From the NCBI RefSeq assembly GCF_019038435.1, contig NZ_JAGPOX010000059.1:1-54804 (forward strand): a DNA stretch of 54,804 nucleotides, written 5' to 3'. A program made the position numbers and the translations under genes. Shown here piece after piece: positions 34,103 to 42,792 of the stretch; within the stretch, counting starts at the first letter, position 1; every line of letters starts with the position of its first letter. This DNA is from Nocardia alni. Its GTDB lineage: Bacteria; Actinomycetota; Actinomycetes; Mycobacteriales; Mycobacteriaceae. A model generated the notes under the pieces. That model searched no databases, had not been told where the DNA came from, and saw only the letters and a list, made by a program, of their open reading frames with translations.

Positions 34103-34981
34103 GTGAGCAGGGTTACCGCGCGGCGAAAGATGCTGCGGATCACCGCCGACGGGCAGATCCAGCGACCGGACAGCCTGGCCGTCGAGGAGCCGCTGGAACT
34201 GCGGGTCGACGGGCAGTCGCTCACGGTGACCATGCGGACGCCGGGTAGCGATATCGATCTCGCACACGGATTCCTGCTGAGCGAGAACATCATCGGCGCG
34301 GCGGACGATATCGTCTCGGCGCGGTATTGCGCGGGCACCGATGCCGACGGTCAGAACACCTACAACGTGCTCGACATCCAATTGCGCACATCCACACCGA
34401 TTCTCGCGCGTAACTTTCTGACGAACAGCGCGTGTGGGCTGTGCGGCAAGACGGCATTGGACGAGGTCCGCACCCACACGCGCTTCCCGCTGCCCGCCGT
34501 CGAGCCGTTCGTCGACACCGCCGTACTGGCGACCCTGCCGGACGAATTGCGCTCGCGCCAGAAGGTTTTCGAGGCCACCGGCGGTCTGCACGCCGCGGGG
34601 CTGTTCACGCCCGACGGCACGGCGGTCGCCGTGCGCGAGGATATCGGCCGGCACAACGCGGTGGACAAGGTGCTGGGCTGGGCACTGCGCGAGGGCCGGG
34701 TCCCCGCGCACGATCTGGTGCTGATCGTCAGCAGCCGCGCCTCCTTCGAGCTGGTCCAGAAGGCCGTGATGGCGGGGGTGCCCGTCCTCGGCGCGGTGTC
34801 GGCGCCCAGTTCCCTGGCCGTGGATCTGGCGGCCGAATCGGGCCTGGCGCTGGTCGGGTTCCTGCGCGGCCAGACCATGAACATCTACGCCGAACCGGAT
34901 CGCCTGCGCTTGCCGACCCCGCCTGCTCGCCGTCCCCCGAGCATCGACCGCCCGGTCCCACTCACCGCACATTCCGGCTGA
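34103..34981 (+). CDS. fdhD: Formate dehydrogenase accessory sulfurtransferase FdhD
   Basis: Transfers sulfur from a cysteine desulfurase to the molybdenum cofactor of formate-dehydrogenase-type enzymes. The 292 residues start at GTG 34103. The persulfide-carrying pair is C111 and C114 (FLTNSACGLCGK). Other family features are GFLLSENII, GGLHAAGLF, REDIGRHNAVDKVLGWAL and SSRASFELVQKAV. The last 25 residues are a Pro/Arg tail. Its only evident client is the molybdoenzyme just upstream on the same strand. Confidence 0.95.
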   Translation: MSRVTARRKMLRITADGQIQRPDSLAVEEPLELRVDGQSLTVTMRTPGSDIDLAHGFLLSENIIGAADDIVSARYCAGTDADGQNTYNVLDIQLRTSTPILARNFLTNSACGLCGKTALDEVRTHTRFPLPAVEPFVDTAVLATLPDELRSRQKVFEATGGLHAAGLFTPDGTAVAVREDIGRHNAVDKVLGWALREGRVPAHDLVLIVSSRASFELVQKAVMAGVPVLGAVSAPSSLAVDLAAESGLALVGFLRGQTMNIYAEPDRLRLPTPPARRPPSIDRPVPLTAHSG

Positions 34982-35011
34982 GTCCCCGACCGCTGCTGCT
35001 ACGCTCCGAAA

Positions 35012-35025
35012 TGAAACAGGTTTCA
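35012..35025 (+). promoter_or_regulatory. KstR box
   Basis: TGAAACAGGTTTCA matches the published KstR consensus TNNAACNNGTTNNA at every fixed position and is a perfect 6+6 inverted repeat. It ends 17 nt before the ATG of the ketosteroid-isomerase-like gene. KstR represses cholesterol and steroid catabolism genes in mycolic-acid actinobacteria. That KstR acts here is inference. Confidence 0.75.
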
Positions 35026-35042
35026 ATCAGCTGGGAGTTGGC

Positions 35043-35417
35043 ATGGGTGCACAGGAGAATCGCGCGACGGTCGAGCGGTATGTCGAACTGGTGGGCACCG
35101 GGACGGCCGCCCAGATCGCCGAACTCTATGCGCCCGATGCCACCGTGGAGGATCCGATCGGCACCGATCGGCGCCACGGCGTGGACGCGATCCGCGAGTT
35201 CTACGGCGTGATCGAGCCCTTGGCGCGCAAGACCGAACTGCAGACCATGCGGGTGGCGGGCAACGAAGCCGTGGTGGTCTTCACGCTGACCACCGAGGGC
35301 AACGGATACCGGATGACGATCGATCCCATCGACGTGATGACGTTCGACGACCAGGCGCGCATCACCAGCATGCGCGCGTACTGGGGCCCGGACGATATGC
35401 GCTCCGAGAAGCTCTGA
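35043..35417 (+). CDS. Ketosteroid isomerase-like (NTF2-fold) protein, probable steroid delta-isomerase
   Basis: 124 residues of the SnoaL/KSI fold. The catalytic set of true delta5-3-ketosteroid isomerase can be mapped: Y13 (ERYVELV), D37 (TVEDPIG) and D97 (IDPIDVMTFD), the positions that bind the 3-oxo group and shuttle the proton. The VEDPxG segment is characteristic of KSI rather than generic NTF2 proteins. GGGAG lies upstream of the ATG. A perfect KstR box immediately upstream supports a steroid role. It stands as a single gene after fdhD. Confidence 0.82.
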   Translation: MGAQENRATVERYVELVGTGTAAQIAELYAPDATVEDPIGTDRRHGVDAIREFYGVIEPLARKTELQTMRVAGNEAVVVFTLTTEGNGYRMTIDPIDVMTFDDQARITSMRAYWGPDDMRSEKL

Positions 35418-35505
35418 GCCCTCCGCCGATATTTCAGCCCTTGTCCACGCTCGCCCACCGAATTACCGTGACTACGACCGGTGTCGGGGCGGCGATCGGA
35501 GGGCC

Positions 35506-36039
35506 ATGCGGATCTCTATACAACGCACCGGGGATAACCTGCGGGTGCGAATGCGCTGGGACGCCAATCGCCGCCGCAGGCTGATCGCCCAGCTCGCCCT
35601 GTGGATCTTGACGATTCAGGCCGCGATCGTGGCGGTGTGGGCGATCTTCGCGCCCGCGGCCTGGTATCGCAGTTTCCCCGGTTTCGGCCTGGACTGGGTG
35701 GCGATGAGCGGCCCGTACAACCACCATCTGGCCTTCGACGTGGGCGCGTTCTTCCTGGCCTTGGGCGCGGTGGCGGCCGCCGCGCTGTTCTACGCCGACA
35801 GTCTGCTGGTGCGGGTGGCCGGGGCCGGCTGGGTGGTGTTCGGCATTCCGCACTTCATCTATCACGCAGCGAACCGCCCGGACGGAATGTCCACCGGTGG
35901 TTTTGTTTTCATGCTCATCGCGGCGCTCCTACTGCCGGCCCTCGGGCTTGTCGCGGTCCTGGCCGCCCCTACCGAGCGCATTGCGCTGCGCGATCCGGCA
36001 CCGATGACTTTCCGGCTGCCGAACCGTCGAAAACCATGA
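35506..36039 (+). CDS. Four-helix membrane protein of unknown function
   Basis: 177 residues. A basic N-terminus (MRISIQRTGDNLRVRMRWDANRRRR in two parts) is followed by four hydrophobic helices at about 25-48, 70-92, 95-115 and 127-152, then a short cytosolic tail. A His pair in YNHHLAFDVGAF and IPHFIYHAAN could bind a metal or haem but nothing proves it. CGGAGGG sits close before the ATG at 35506. It lies 88 nt after the KSI gene and might share its transcript. Confidence 0.75.
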   Translation: MRISIQRTGDNLRVRMRWDANRRRRLIAQLALWILTIQAAIVAVWAIFAPAAWYRSFPGFGLDWVAMSGPYNHHLAFDVGAFFLALGAVAAAALFYADSLLVRVAGAGWVVFGIPHFIYHAANRPDGMSTGGFVFMLIAALLLPALGLVAVLAAPTERIALRDPAPMTFRLPNRRKP

Positions 36040-36209
36040 GCCGGAAAGAATGAACCGTTCGAACCTGTGAGTCGTCTACAGATTGAGACCGCCGCGTAAC
36101 GGGACAAATCCGAACGGCGATTTCCCCAGTGTCGGACAAAGGTTCAACGACGAACCACGGGAGGTCAACGGCGACCTCCGGCAACGGGCGCGAACGGATC
36201 ATCCGGTCG

Positions 36210-36698
36210 TTACCGGTCCGGGCGGGTGTAGGTATCGAGTCGGGGCGCGGGTCCCGCCTCCCCGACGATCTCCTCCCGCGGCAGCGCGGCGAGCGCGATC
36301 AGGGCGTTGAGCAGGCCACGGCGATCCGCCGCATCGAGGCGGCCCAGCAGCAGTTCCTCCTTCGCCTGGATGTCGGCCTGCGTCGCGTCACGTATCGCGC
36401 GCCCCTCGGCGGTCAGCGCGAGCACCCGCGCTCGCCGATCGGCCGGGTCGGGGCGTCGTTCGATCAGACCACGTTCCTGCAGATCGTCGAGCACCGGGAT
36501 GATCCTGGTCTTATCCGCGCCGATCTCCTGAGCCAGCAGCCCCTGCCCACGCGCGGGCCCCCGATCGAGCGCGATCAATACCACATAGGCCCACATCGTC
36601 AGGCCGTGCCGGTCCAGTACCGGCTGTTCGGCCGCCATGAGCGCGCGGCCAAGCGGCACGATCATCGCGGCCAGGTCGGGACGGTCGCTGTCGGTCAT
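36210..36698 (-). CDS. MarR family transcriptional regulator
   Basis: 162 residues. Winged helix-turn-helix with GPARGQGLLAQEIGADKTRI and the wing LIERRPDPADRRARVLALT; flanking helices form the dimer interface. It is not a close copy of the other MarR in the window. It is divergent from the TIGR03086 gene, and the 70-nt shared region contains an inverted repeat, so it probably represses both. Confidence 0.92.
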   Translation of the reverse strand: MTDSDRPDLAAMIVPLGRALMAAEQPVLDRHGLTMWAYVVLIALDRGPARGQGLLAQEIGADKTRIIPVLDDLQERGLIERRPDPADRRARVLALTAEGRAIRDATQADIQAKEELLLGRLDAADRRGLLNALIALAALPREEIVGEAGPAPRLDTYTRPDR

Positions 36699-36724
36699 GT
36701 CAGGACACTTTACGTCGATTCATT

Positions 36725-36761
36725 TAGTAAGCATCGACATACGATACGCATGCGCTTACTA
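36725..36761. promoter_or_regulatory. Inverted repeat between marR and the TIGR03086 gene
   Basis: TAGTAAGC (36725-36732) and GCTTACTA (36754-36761) are perfect complements with centre at 36743, an AT-rich dyad in a GC-rich setting. The right arm ends 7 nt before the ATG at 36769. It is a plausible MarR site covering both promoters. Confidence 0.65.
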
Positions 36762-36768
36762 TTTGGAT

Positions 36769-37371
36769 ATGAGCACTCCAGACATCCGTGACCTCAATCG
36801 CCGCGCCGTCGACTACAGCGTCGAGATCGTGTCCCACCTGACCACCGACCACCTGGATCGCCCCACGCCCTGCGCCGCCTGGACCGTCGCAGATCTCCTG
36901 GCCCATATGACCGTTCAGCACCGAGGCTTCGCCGCCGCGGCCCGCGGCAACGGCGCGGACCTCACCGTCTGGCAGGTCCGCCCGCTCGCCGCGTACCCCG
37001 TGGGCGACTACACCAAGGCCGCAGCGGACGTCACGGCGGCCTATACCCAGCCGGACGTGCTGGAACGGATCTTCGATCTTCCCGAATTCGGGCCGGGCGC
37101 CCAGCTCCCGGGCAGCATGGCCATCGGCGCCCACTTCATCGACTACGTCATCCACGCCTGGGATATGGCCCGAGCCCTCGATCTGCCCTATCGCCTCGAC
37201 GACGATTTCGTCGTCCCGGCGCTGGAGATCACCAAGATGGTGCCCACCGGCGACGACTATCGAAACGCCCCCGGTGCGGCATTCGCCCCCGAACTCCCCG
37301 CGACCGAGGATGCCGCGCCCCTGGACCGCATCCTCACCTTCCTGGGCCGCTCCCCCTCGTGGCCGCGGTAA
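36769..37371 (+). CDS. TIGR03086 family metal-binding (MDMPI-like) protein
   Basis: 200 residues of the maleylpyruvate-isomerase N-terminal/DinB-like superfamily. Signature pieces: LTTDHLDRPTPCAAWTVADL, LAHMTVQHRGFA (first His), and GAHFIDYVIHAWDMARALD (His pair), the usual three-His metal site. The C-terminus has the typical FLGRSPSW ending. Members are thought to be mycothiol-dependent, but the substrate is unknown. I chose the ATG at 36769; the upstream frame runs back through the operator and lacks family sequence. Confidence 0.88.
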   Translation: MSTPDIRDLNRRAVDYSVEIVSHLTTDHLDRPTPCAAWTVADLLAHMTVQHRGFAAAARGNGADLTVWQVRPLAAYPVGDYTKAAADVTAAYTQPDVLERIFDLPEFGPGAQLPGSMAIGAHFIDYVIHAWDMARALDLPYRLDDDFVVPALEITKMVPTGDDYRNAPGAAFAPELPATEDAAPLDRILTFLGRSPSWPR

Positions 37372-37428
37372 GTCATCATCGACTGCACCGTGAGCCACCC
37401 CGCAGTGCCCCTATTGTGACGCAGAACA

Positions 37429-37495
37429 CCGAGCACCCCCCGCGTAGCTCCGCATTCCCTCCAAACGGGTGCGGATCTACGCAGGGGGTGCTCGG
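37429..37495. terminator. Bidirectional terminator between TIGR03086 gene and clpX
   Basis: A long hairpin: CCGAGCACCCCC (37429-37440) pairs with GGGGGTGCTCGG (37484-37495), and inner blocks CGCGTAG and CCGCA pair with CTACGC and TGCGG. On the plus strand it is followed by TTAAGCTTTT. It lies between convergent stops at 37371 and 37525. Confidence 0.85.
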
Positions 37496-37524
37496 TTAAG
37501 CTTTTCGCCGGTACAGCCCCTGGA

Positions 37525-38808
<1,284 letters not shown>

Positions 38809-39134
38809 CTCGTGGGTCCCTACTTCCTTGTCCGCGTGCAACCGTCTGCTCCGGTTACCGACAAGCGCCTTCAAACAACGCTACCCGCCATATCCGGATT
38901 GGTGTCCCTCACCTGGACACTATGCCCGAATACAATCCGTGAGTTCGCGACTCTGCCGTAACCGGGAACAAAGGTCCCTGGAAAGACCGTACCTGCTCTG
39001 CCCGAAGTCGGTCGACAACTTGGCACGTTTCTCACGTTGTCGTGTCCGGACCGGCCGGTCCGCGACCGTTGTGAGACGTGGCCGGGCGCGTCCCGGCGCC
39101 GGGTAGAAATCACCGGGACGACGCCGGGCGCCCA
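38809..39134. other. Intergenic region clpP2-clpX
   Basis: 326 nt with no recognisable gene. It contains the hairpin at 39085-39125 just after the clpP2 stop and should contain the clpX promoter. Confidence 0.5.
39085..39125 (-). terminator. Hairpin downstream of clpP2
   Basis: Arms GGCGCGTCCCGG (39085-39096) and CCGGGACGACGCC (39113-39125) pair over 12 bp with one bulged base. It begins 10 nt past the clpP2 stop and has no T-run. It may separate the clpP operon from clpX. Confidence 0.5.
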
Positions 39135-39773
39135 CTACTTCTGCGCGCTCAGCTTCCGGTAATCGAAAACCTGATCGACGATCCCGTACTCCTTGGCCTC
39201 CTCGGCCGTGAGGATCTTGTCGCGGTCGGTGTCCTTGCGGACCTCCTCCGCGCTCTTACCGGTGTGCCGGGCCAGGATGAGCTCCATCTGGGTGCGGATG
39301 CGCTCGATCTCCGCCGCGGCGATCTGCAGATCCGACACCTGGCCCTGGATACCGCCGGTGCGCGGCTGGTGGATCAGCACGCGGGCGTTGGGCAGGCAGG
39401 CGCGCTTGCCCGGGGTGCCTGCGGCCAGCAGCACCGCCGCCGCCGAGGCCGCCTCACCGAGGCAGACCGTGGCCACGTCGGCGCGCACGTACTGCATCGT
39501 GTCGTAGATGGCCATGAGCGCGGTCACGTCACCGCCGGGCGAGTTGATGTACACCGTGATGTCGCGATCCGGGTCGAGGGACTCGAGCACCAGCAGCTGC
39601 GCCATGATGTCGTTCGCGACGGTGTCGTCGATCGGCATGCCGAGGAAGATGATGCGCTCCTCGAACAGCTTGTTGTAGGGGTTCGACTCCTTGACACCGT
39701 AGCTCGAATGCTCGATGAAGGACGGCAGGATGTAGCGCGACTGCGCACCGCCGGGGCCGTAGTAGTTCACCAT
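39135..39773 (-). CDS. clpP2: ATP-dependent Clp protease proteolytic subunit ClpP2
   Basis: Serine protease subunit; in actinobacteria ClpP1 and ClpP2 form the mixed active barrel. I chose the ATG at 39773 (MVNYYGPGGAQSRYILPS), which has GGAG 6 nt upstream; a TTG 4 codons earlier is possible. In the 212 residues the catalytic Ser is S110 (GEAASAAAVL) and the His is H135 (LIHQP); the Asp lies in the C-terminal third. The N-terminal SRYILPSFIEHSSYG is the ClpP2-type leader. It lies 36 nt after clpP1. Confidence 0.95.
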   Translation of the reverse strand: MVNYYGPGGAQSRYILPSFIEHSSYGVKESNPYNKLFEERIIFLGMPIDDTVANDIMAQLLVLESLDPDRDITVYINSPGGDVTALMAIYDTMQYVRADVATVCLGEAASAAAVLLAAGTPGKRACLPNARVLIHQPRTGGIQGQVSDLQIAAAEIERIRTQMELILARHTGKSAEEVRKDTDRDKILTAEEAKEYGIVDQVFDYRKLSAQK

Positions 39774-39809
39774 GGTCGTCTCCAAAGTCCTTGTGGGTGT
39801 GGTTGTTCG

Positions 39810-40391
39810 CTAGTTGCCGCTGGCCTGGGCCACGCGGGTGACCACACGGTCGATGAAGCCGTACTCGAGCGCCTCGGCAGCGGTGAACCAGCGGTCACGG
39901 TCGGCGTCGATCTCGATCTGCTCGACGGACTTGCCGGTGTGCTCGGACTGGAGCTGGTTCAGCTCCTCCTTGTTCTTCTTGAACAGGTCGGCCTGGATGG
40001 CGATATCCGCCGCGGTGCCGCCGATACCGGCCGAGGGCTGGTGCATCATGATCCGGGCGTGCGGCAGGGCCAAGCGCTTACCCTTGGCGCCCGCCGTCAG
40101 CAGGAACTGGCCCATCGAGGCGGCCAGGCCCATGCCGATGGTCATCACGTCGCAGTCGACGAACTGCATGGTGTCGTAGATGGCCATGCCCGCGGTCACC
40201 GAACCGCCCGGGGAGTTGATGTACAACGAGATGTCGCGCGTCGGATCCTCGGCCGACAGCAGCAGCATCTGGGCGCACAGCTTGTTGGCGATGTCATCGT
40301 TCACGTCGGTACCGAGAAAAATGATTCGCTCGCGAAGCAGTCGCTCGTAGACCGAATCGCTCAGGTTGAGCCCAGCAGTTGGGGATGTCAT
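39810..40391 (-). CDS. clpP1: ATP-dependent Clp protease proteolytic subunit ClpP1
   Basis: The partner subunit of ClpP2. The 193 residues start MTSPTAGLNLSDSVYERLLR at ATG 40391, with the frame open 15 codons further upstream. Catalytic Ser S92 (GLAASMGQFLL) and His H117 (MMHQPSAG) are present. The YINSPGGSVTAGMAIYDTMQ block is the conserved ClpP core. It is the first gene of the clpP1-clpP2 operon, about 200 nt after the tig stop with a terminator between. Confidence 0.95.
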   Translation of the reverse strand: MTSPTAGLNLSDSVYERLLRERIIFLGTDVNDDIANKLCAQMLLLSAEDPTRDISLYINSPGGSVTAGMAIYDTMQFVDCDVMTIGMGLAASMGQFLLTAGAKGKRLALPHARIMMHQPSAGIGGTAADIAIQADLFKKNKEELNQLQSEHTGKSVEQIEIDADRDRWFTAAEALEYGFIDRVVTRVAQASGN

Positions 40392-40541
40392 GAACGGATA
40401 CCTGCCCTCTCTCACCGGCTCGCTGCTCGCAAGCACGCAGTCTCTACCATTTGTCGGTCGCCCGGGGGCCTACGCAAGCTACCGCCTTCGTGCCCGTCCG
40501 CTCGACCGAGGTCTGATTCGTTGACACAAACCCTAACGAAG

Positions 40542-40573
40542 CAGGGCGGCACCGAACTCCCGGTACCGCCCTG
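40542..40573 (-). terminator. Terminator downstream of tig
   Basis: 13-bp arms CAGGGCGGCACCG (40542-40554) and CGGTACCGCCCTG (40561-40573) with one mismatch and a 6-nt loop, 18 nt past the tig stop. On the minus strand it is followed by CTTCGTTAGGGTTTG. Confidence 0.8.
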
Positions 40574-40591
40574 TTCCGCTCACAGCGCAAA

Positions 40592-41989
40592 CTACTCCGC
40601 GCTCGCCGCGACGGTCTCGTCTGCCTCGTCCGCGGCCTCCGCGTCGGACTCCTCGGAATCCTCAGCCGTACCGAACATTTCGGAGGTGTCGACCGCATTG
40701 CCCGCGGTGTCGGTGACCTTGGCCTCGCCCACCACACCGGCCAATGCCTTGCCGCGGCGCACATCCGCGAAGATGGCGCCCAGCTGACCGGCCTGCTGCA
40801 CCTGCTGGATGAACTGCTCCGGCGACAGGCCGTAGCGCTGCGCCTGGAACAGGATCCGCTCGGTCAGCTCGTCCTGGCCCACCTGGGTGTCGGCGGCCTC
40901 GGCGATGGCGTCCAGCAGCAGCTGGGTCCGCACCGACTTCTCCGCGGCCTCCTTGGTGTCCTTGTCGAACTCCTCGCGGGAGGAGCCCTGCGCCTCGAGC
41001 GCCTCGGCGAACTTCGCCTCGTCGTGGTCGAAGCCGTGCACCGCGTCGTGCACGACCGCGTCGATCTCGGCCTGAACCGCGCCCTCGGGCAGCGGCACCT
41101 CGGTCTGCTCCAGCAGCACCTCGAGCACCTTGTCGCGGATCTCGCCGGCCTGCTCGACCTTCTTGACCCGCTCGACGCGCTCGCGCAGGTCGGTCTTCAG
41201 CTCGTCGATGGTGTCGAATTCGCTGGCCAGCTGGGCGAACTCGTCGTCGGCCTCGGGCAGCTCACGCTCCTTGACCGAGTTCACCTTGACGGTGACGACC
41301 GCCTCCTTACCGGCGTAGTCACCGGCGACCAGGTTGGAGGAGAAGTCCTTCGACTCGTCGATGTTCAGGCCGATGATCGCCTCGTCCAAGCCTTCGATCA
41401 GCTGGCCGGAGCCGACCTCGTGCGACAGCCCGGTGGTCGCGGCCTCCTCGACCTCCTTGCCCTCGACCGTCGCGGACAGGTCGATGGAGACGAAGTCACC
41501 CTCCTGCACCGCCCGCTCGACGGTGTTCAGGGTGCCGAAGCGCTGACGCAGCGACAGCAACTGCTGCTCGATGTCCTCGTCCTCGATGGAGATCGGGTCG
41601 ACCGTGACCGCGATATCGCCGAAATCGGGCAGGGTGATCTCCGGACGGACGTCGACCTCGGCGGTGAAGGCCAGCTCCTGGCCGTCCTCGATCTTGGTGA
41701 TCTCGATCTCCGGACGGCCGATGACCTTCACGTCACCGGCGCTCACGGCCTCGCTGTAGCGCGCCGGCAGCGCGTCGTTGACGACCTGCTCGAGGATCGC
41801 GCCGCGGCCCAGCCGGGCCTCCAGCAGCTTGGCCGGGGCCTTACCCGGGCGGAAACCCGGGATGCGCACCTGACCGGCCAGGGCCTTGTACGCCCGGTCG
41901 AAGTCCGGCTTCAGCTCCTCGAAGGGCACCTCGACATTGATGCGGACCCGGGTCGGGCTCAGCTGCTCGACGGTGCTCTTCACGGACAT
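40592..41989 (-). CDS. tig: Trigger factor
   Basis: Ribosome-bound chaperone with peptidyl-prolyl isomerase activity. In 465 residues: the N-terminal ribosome-docking domain with the signature GFRPGKAP (about 46-53), a central FKBP-type PPIase domain (about 155-245, with EGDFVSIDLSATVEGK), and the C-terminal helical arms, ending in an acidic Glu/Asp/Ala tail typical of actinobacteria. AAGGAG lies about 5 nt before the ATG. It heads the cluster tig, clpP1, clpP2, clpX that links nascent-chain folding to degradation. Confidence 0.97.
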   Translation of the reverse strand: MSVKSTVEQLSPTRVRINVEVPFEELKPDFDRAYKALAGQVRIPGFRPGKAPAKLLEARLGRGAILEQVVNDALPARYSEAVSAGDVKVIGRPEIEITKIEDGQELAFTAEVDVRPEITLPDFGDIAVTVDPISIEDEDIEQQLLSLRQRFGTLNTVERAVQEGDFVSIDLSATVEGKEVEEAATTGLSHEVGSGQLIEGLDEAIIGLNIDESKDFSSNLVAGDYAGKEAVVTVKVNSVKERELPEADDEFAQLASEFDTIDELKTDLRERVERVKKVEQAGEIRDKVLEVLLEQTEVPLPEGAVQAEIDAVVHDAVHGFDHDEAKFAEALEAQGSSREEFDKDTKEAAEKSVRTQLLLDAIAEAADTQVGQDELTERILFQAQRYGLSPEQFIQQVQQAGQLGAIFADVRRGKALAGVVGEAKVTDTAGNAVDTSEMFGTAEDSEESDAEAADEADETVAASAE

Positions 41990-42093
41990 GCTCCTTGTTG
42001 TTGTTCTCTGACGTCTTCTTCAGGGTCCCCCAAAGTATCCGGAACAGCCTAGTCGACCAGGGTGTGCGGGCTGTAATCCGGTACTCCCCGTCT

Positions 42094-42660
42094 CTAGCTA
42101 CCCACTTTGACCGCATCGGTGACGAACACCAAAGTCTCGTTCGGCTTGATGCCCTGACCGCCCTGCCCGTAGCCCAGGTCCGGCGGGATGATCAGCAGCC
42201 GGCGGCCGCCCTGTTTGATGCCGACCAGACCCTGATCCCAGCCCGGGATGACCTGGCCCGCGCCCAGGGTCAGCTGGAAGGGCTGGCCGCGGTCGAAGGA
42301 GCTGTCCATCTTCTGCTTGTCCGACCAGGTGACCAGCGTGTAGTTCATGGTGACCGGCTCACCCGACGCGGCGGCTGGGCCGGTGCCCTCGACCAGATCC
42401 TTGACCACGAGCTTGGTCGGCGGATCGCAATCGTCGGGGATGGTGATGGTCGGCGGCTGACCGAACCCGCCAGTGGTCTTGACGTCGTCGGCGGTGCACT
42501 GACGGCCGTGACTCGCCGGCGCGGCGCTCTGCGCCTGGGCCGCGACGCTGGTCGTAGTGGTGGCGCTGGTGGATTTGTCGCTGTTGCCGCATCCGCCGAG
42601 CGCGACCACGGCCGCCACCGTGGCGACGGAACCGATGATCATCCTGGCCAGTGTCTGCAT
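42094..42660 (-). CDS. FKBP-type peptidyl-prolyl cis-trans isomerase, lipoprotein
   Basis: 188 residues starting at ATG 42660 (MQTLARMIIGSVATVAAVVA). The lipobox ALGGC puts the lipidated cysteine at C24, so the protein is anchored on the outer face of the membrane. A Thr/Ser/Ala linker (25-50) and a short region with two further cysteines (about 58 and 80) follow. The FKBP domain (about 85-188) shows LVEGTGPAAASGEPVTMNYT, QLTLGAGQVIPGWDQGLVG, GGRRLLIIPPDLGYG and TLVFVTDAVKV. It would help fold exported proteins. It lies upstream of tig on the same strand with 104 nt between, and divergent from the phosphoketolase. Confidence 0.93.
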   Translation of the reverse strand: MQTLARMIIGSVATVAAVVALGGCGNSDKSTSATTTTSVAAQAQSAAPASHGRQCTADDVKTTGGFGQPPTITIPDDCDPPTKLVVKDLVEGTGPAAASGEPVTMNYTLVTWSDKQKMDSSFDRGQPFQLTLGAGQVIPGWDQGLVGIKQGGRRLLIIPPDLGYGQGGQGIKPNETLVFVTDAVKVGS

Positions 42661-42667
42661 GCGCCGT

Positions 42668-42673
42668 ACCGTA
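42668..42673 (-). promoter_or_regulatory. -10 element of a probable leaderless FKBP promoter
   Basis: On the minus strand TACGGT (TANNNT) is followed by exactly 7 nt and then the ATG at 42660, with no ribosome-binding site. This is the standard actinobacterial leaderless spacing. Confidence 0.45.
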
Positions 42674-42792
42674 ATAGACGTCTCCGACAACCTCCGCGCC
42701 CGGTAGCCTGGCAACCGAATCGGACACGGCGCATCTCGCACCCGGCACGACCCCTACCACCCGGAACACACGATCCGAGGGGAACGAACAGG

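Noticed and set aside
31430..35026. Minus-strand 1198-codon open frame opposite the molybdoenzyme and fdhD
   Set aside because: Antisense shadow of two well-identified genes, with Arg/His/Gly-rich composition and no domain.
40392..40541. ClgR binding site in front of clpP1
   Set aside because: The region was inspected for the expected dyad, but I saw only weak partial matches.
41995..42792. 266-codon extension upstream of the phosphoketolase
   Set aside because: Overlaps the FKBP gene antisense and is not XFP-like; ATG 42793 has a ribosome-binding site.
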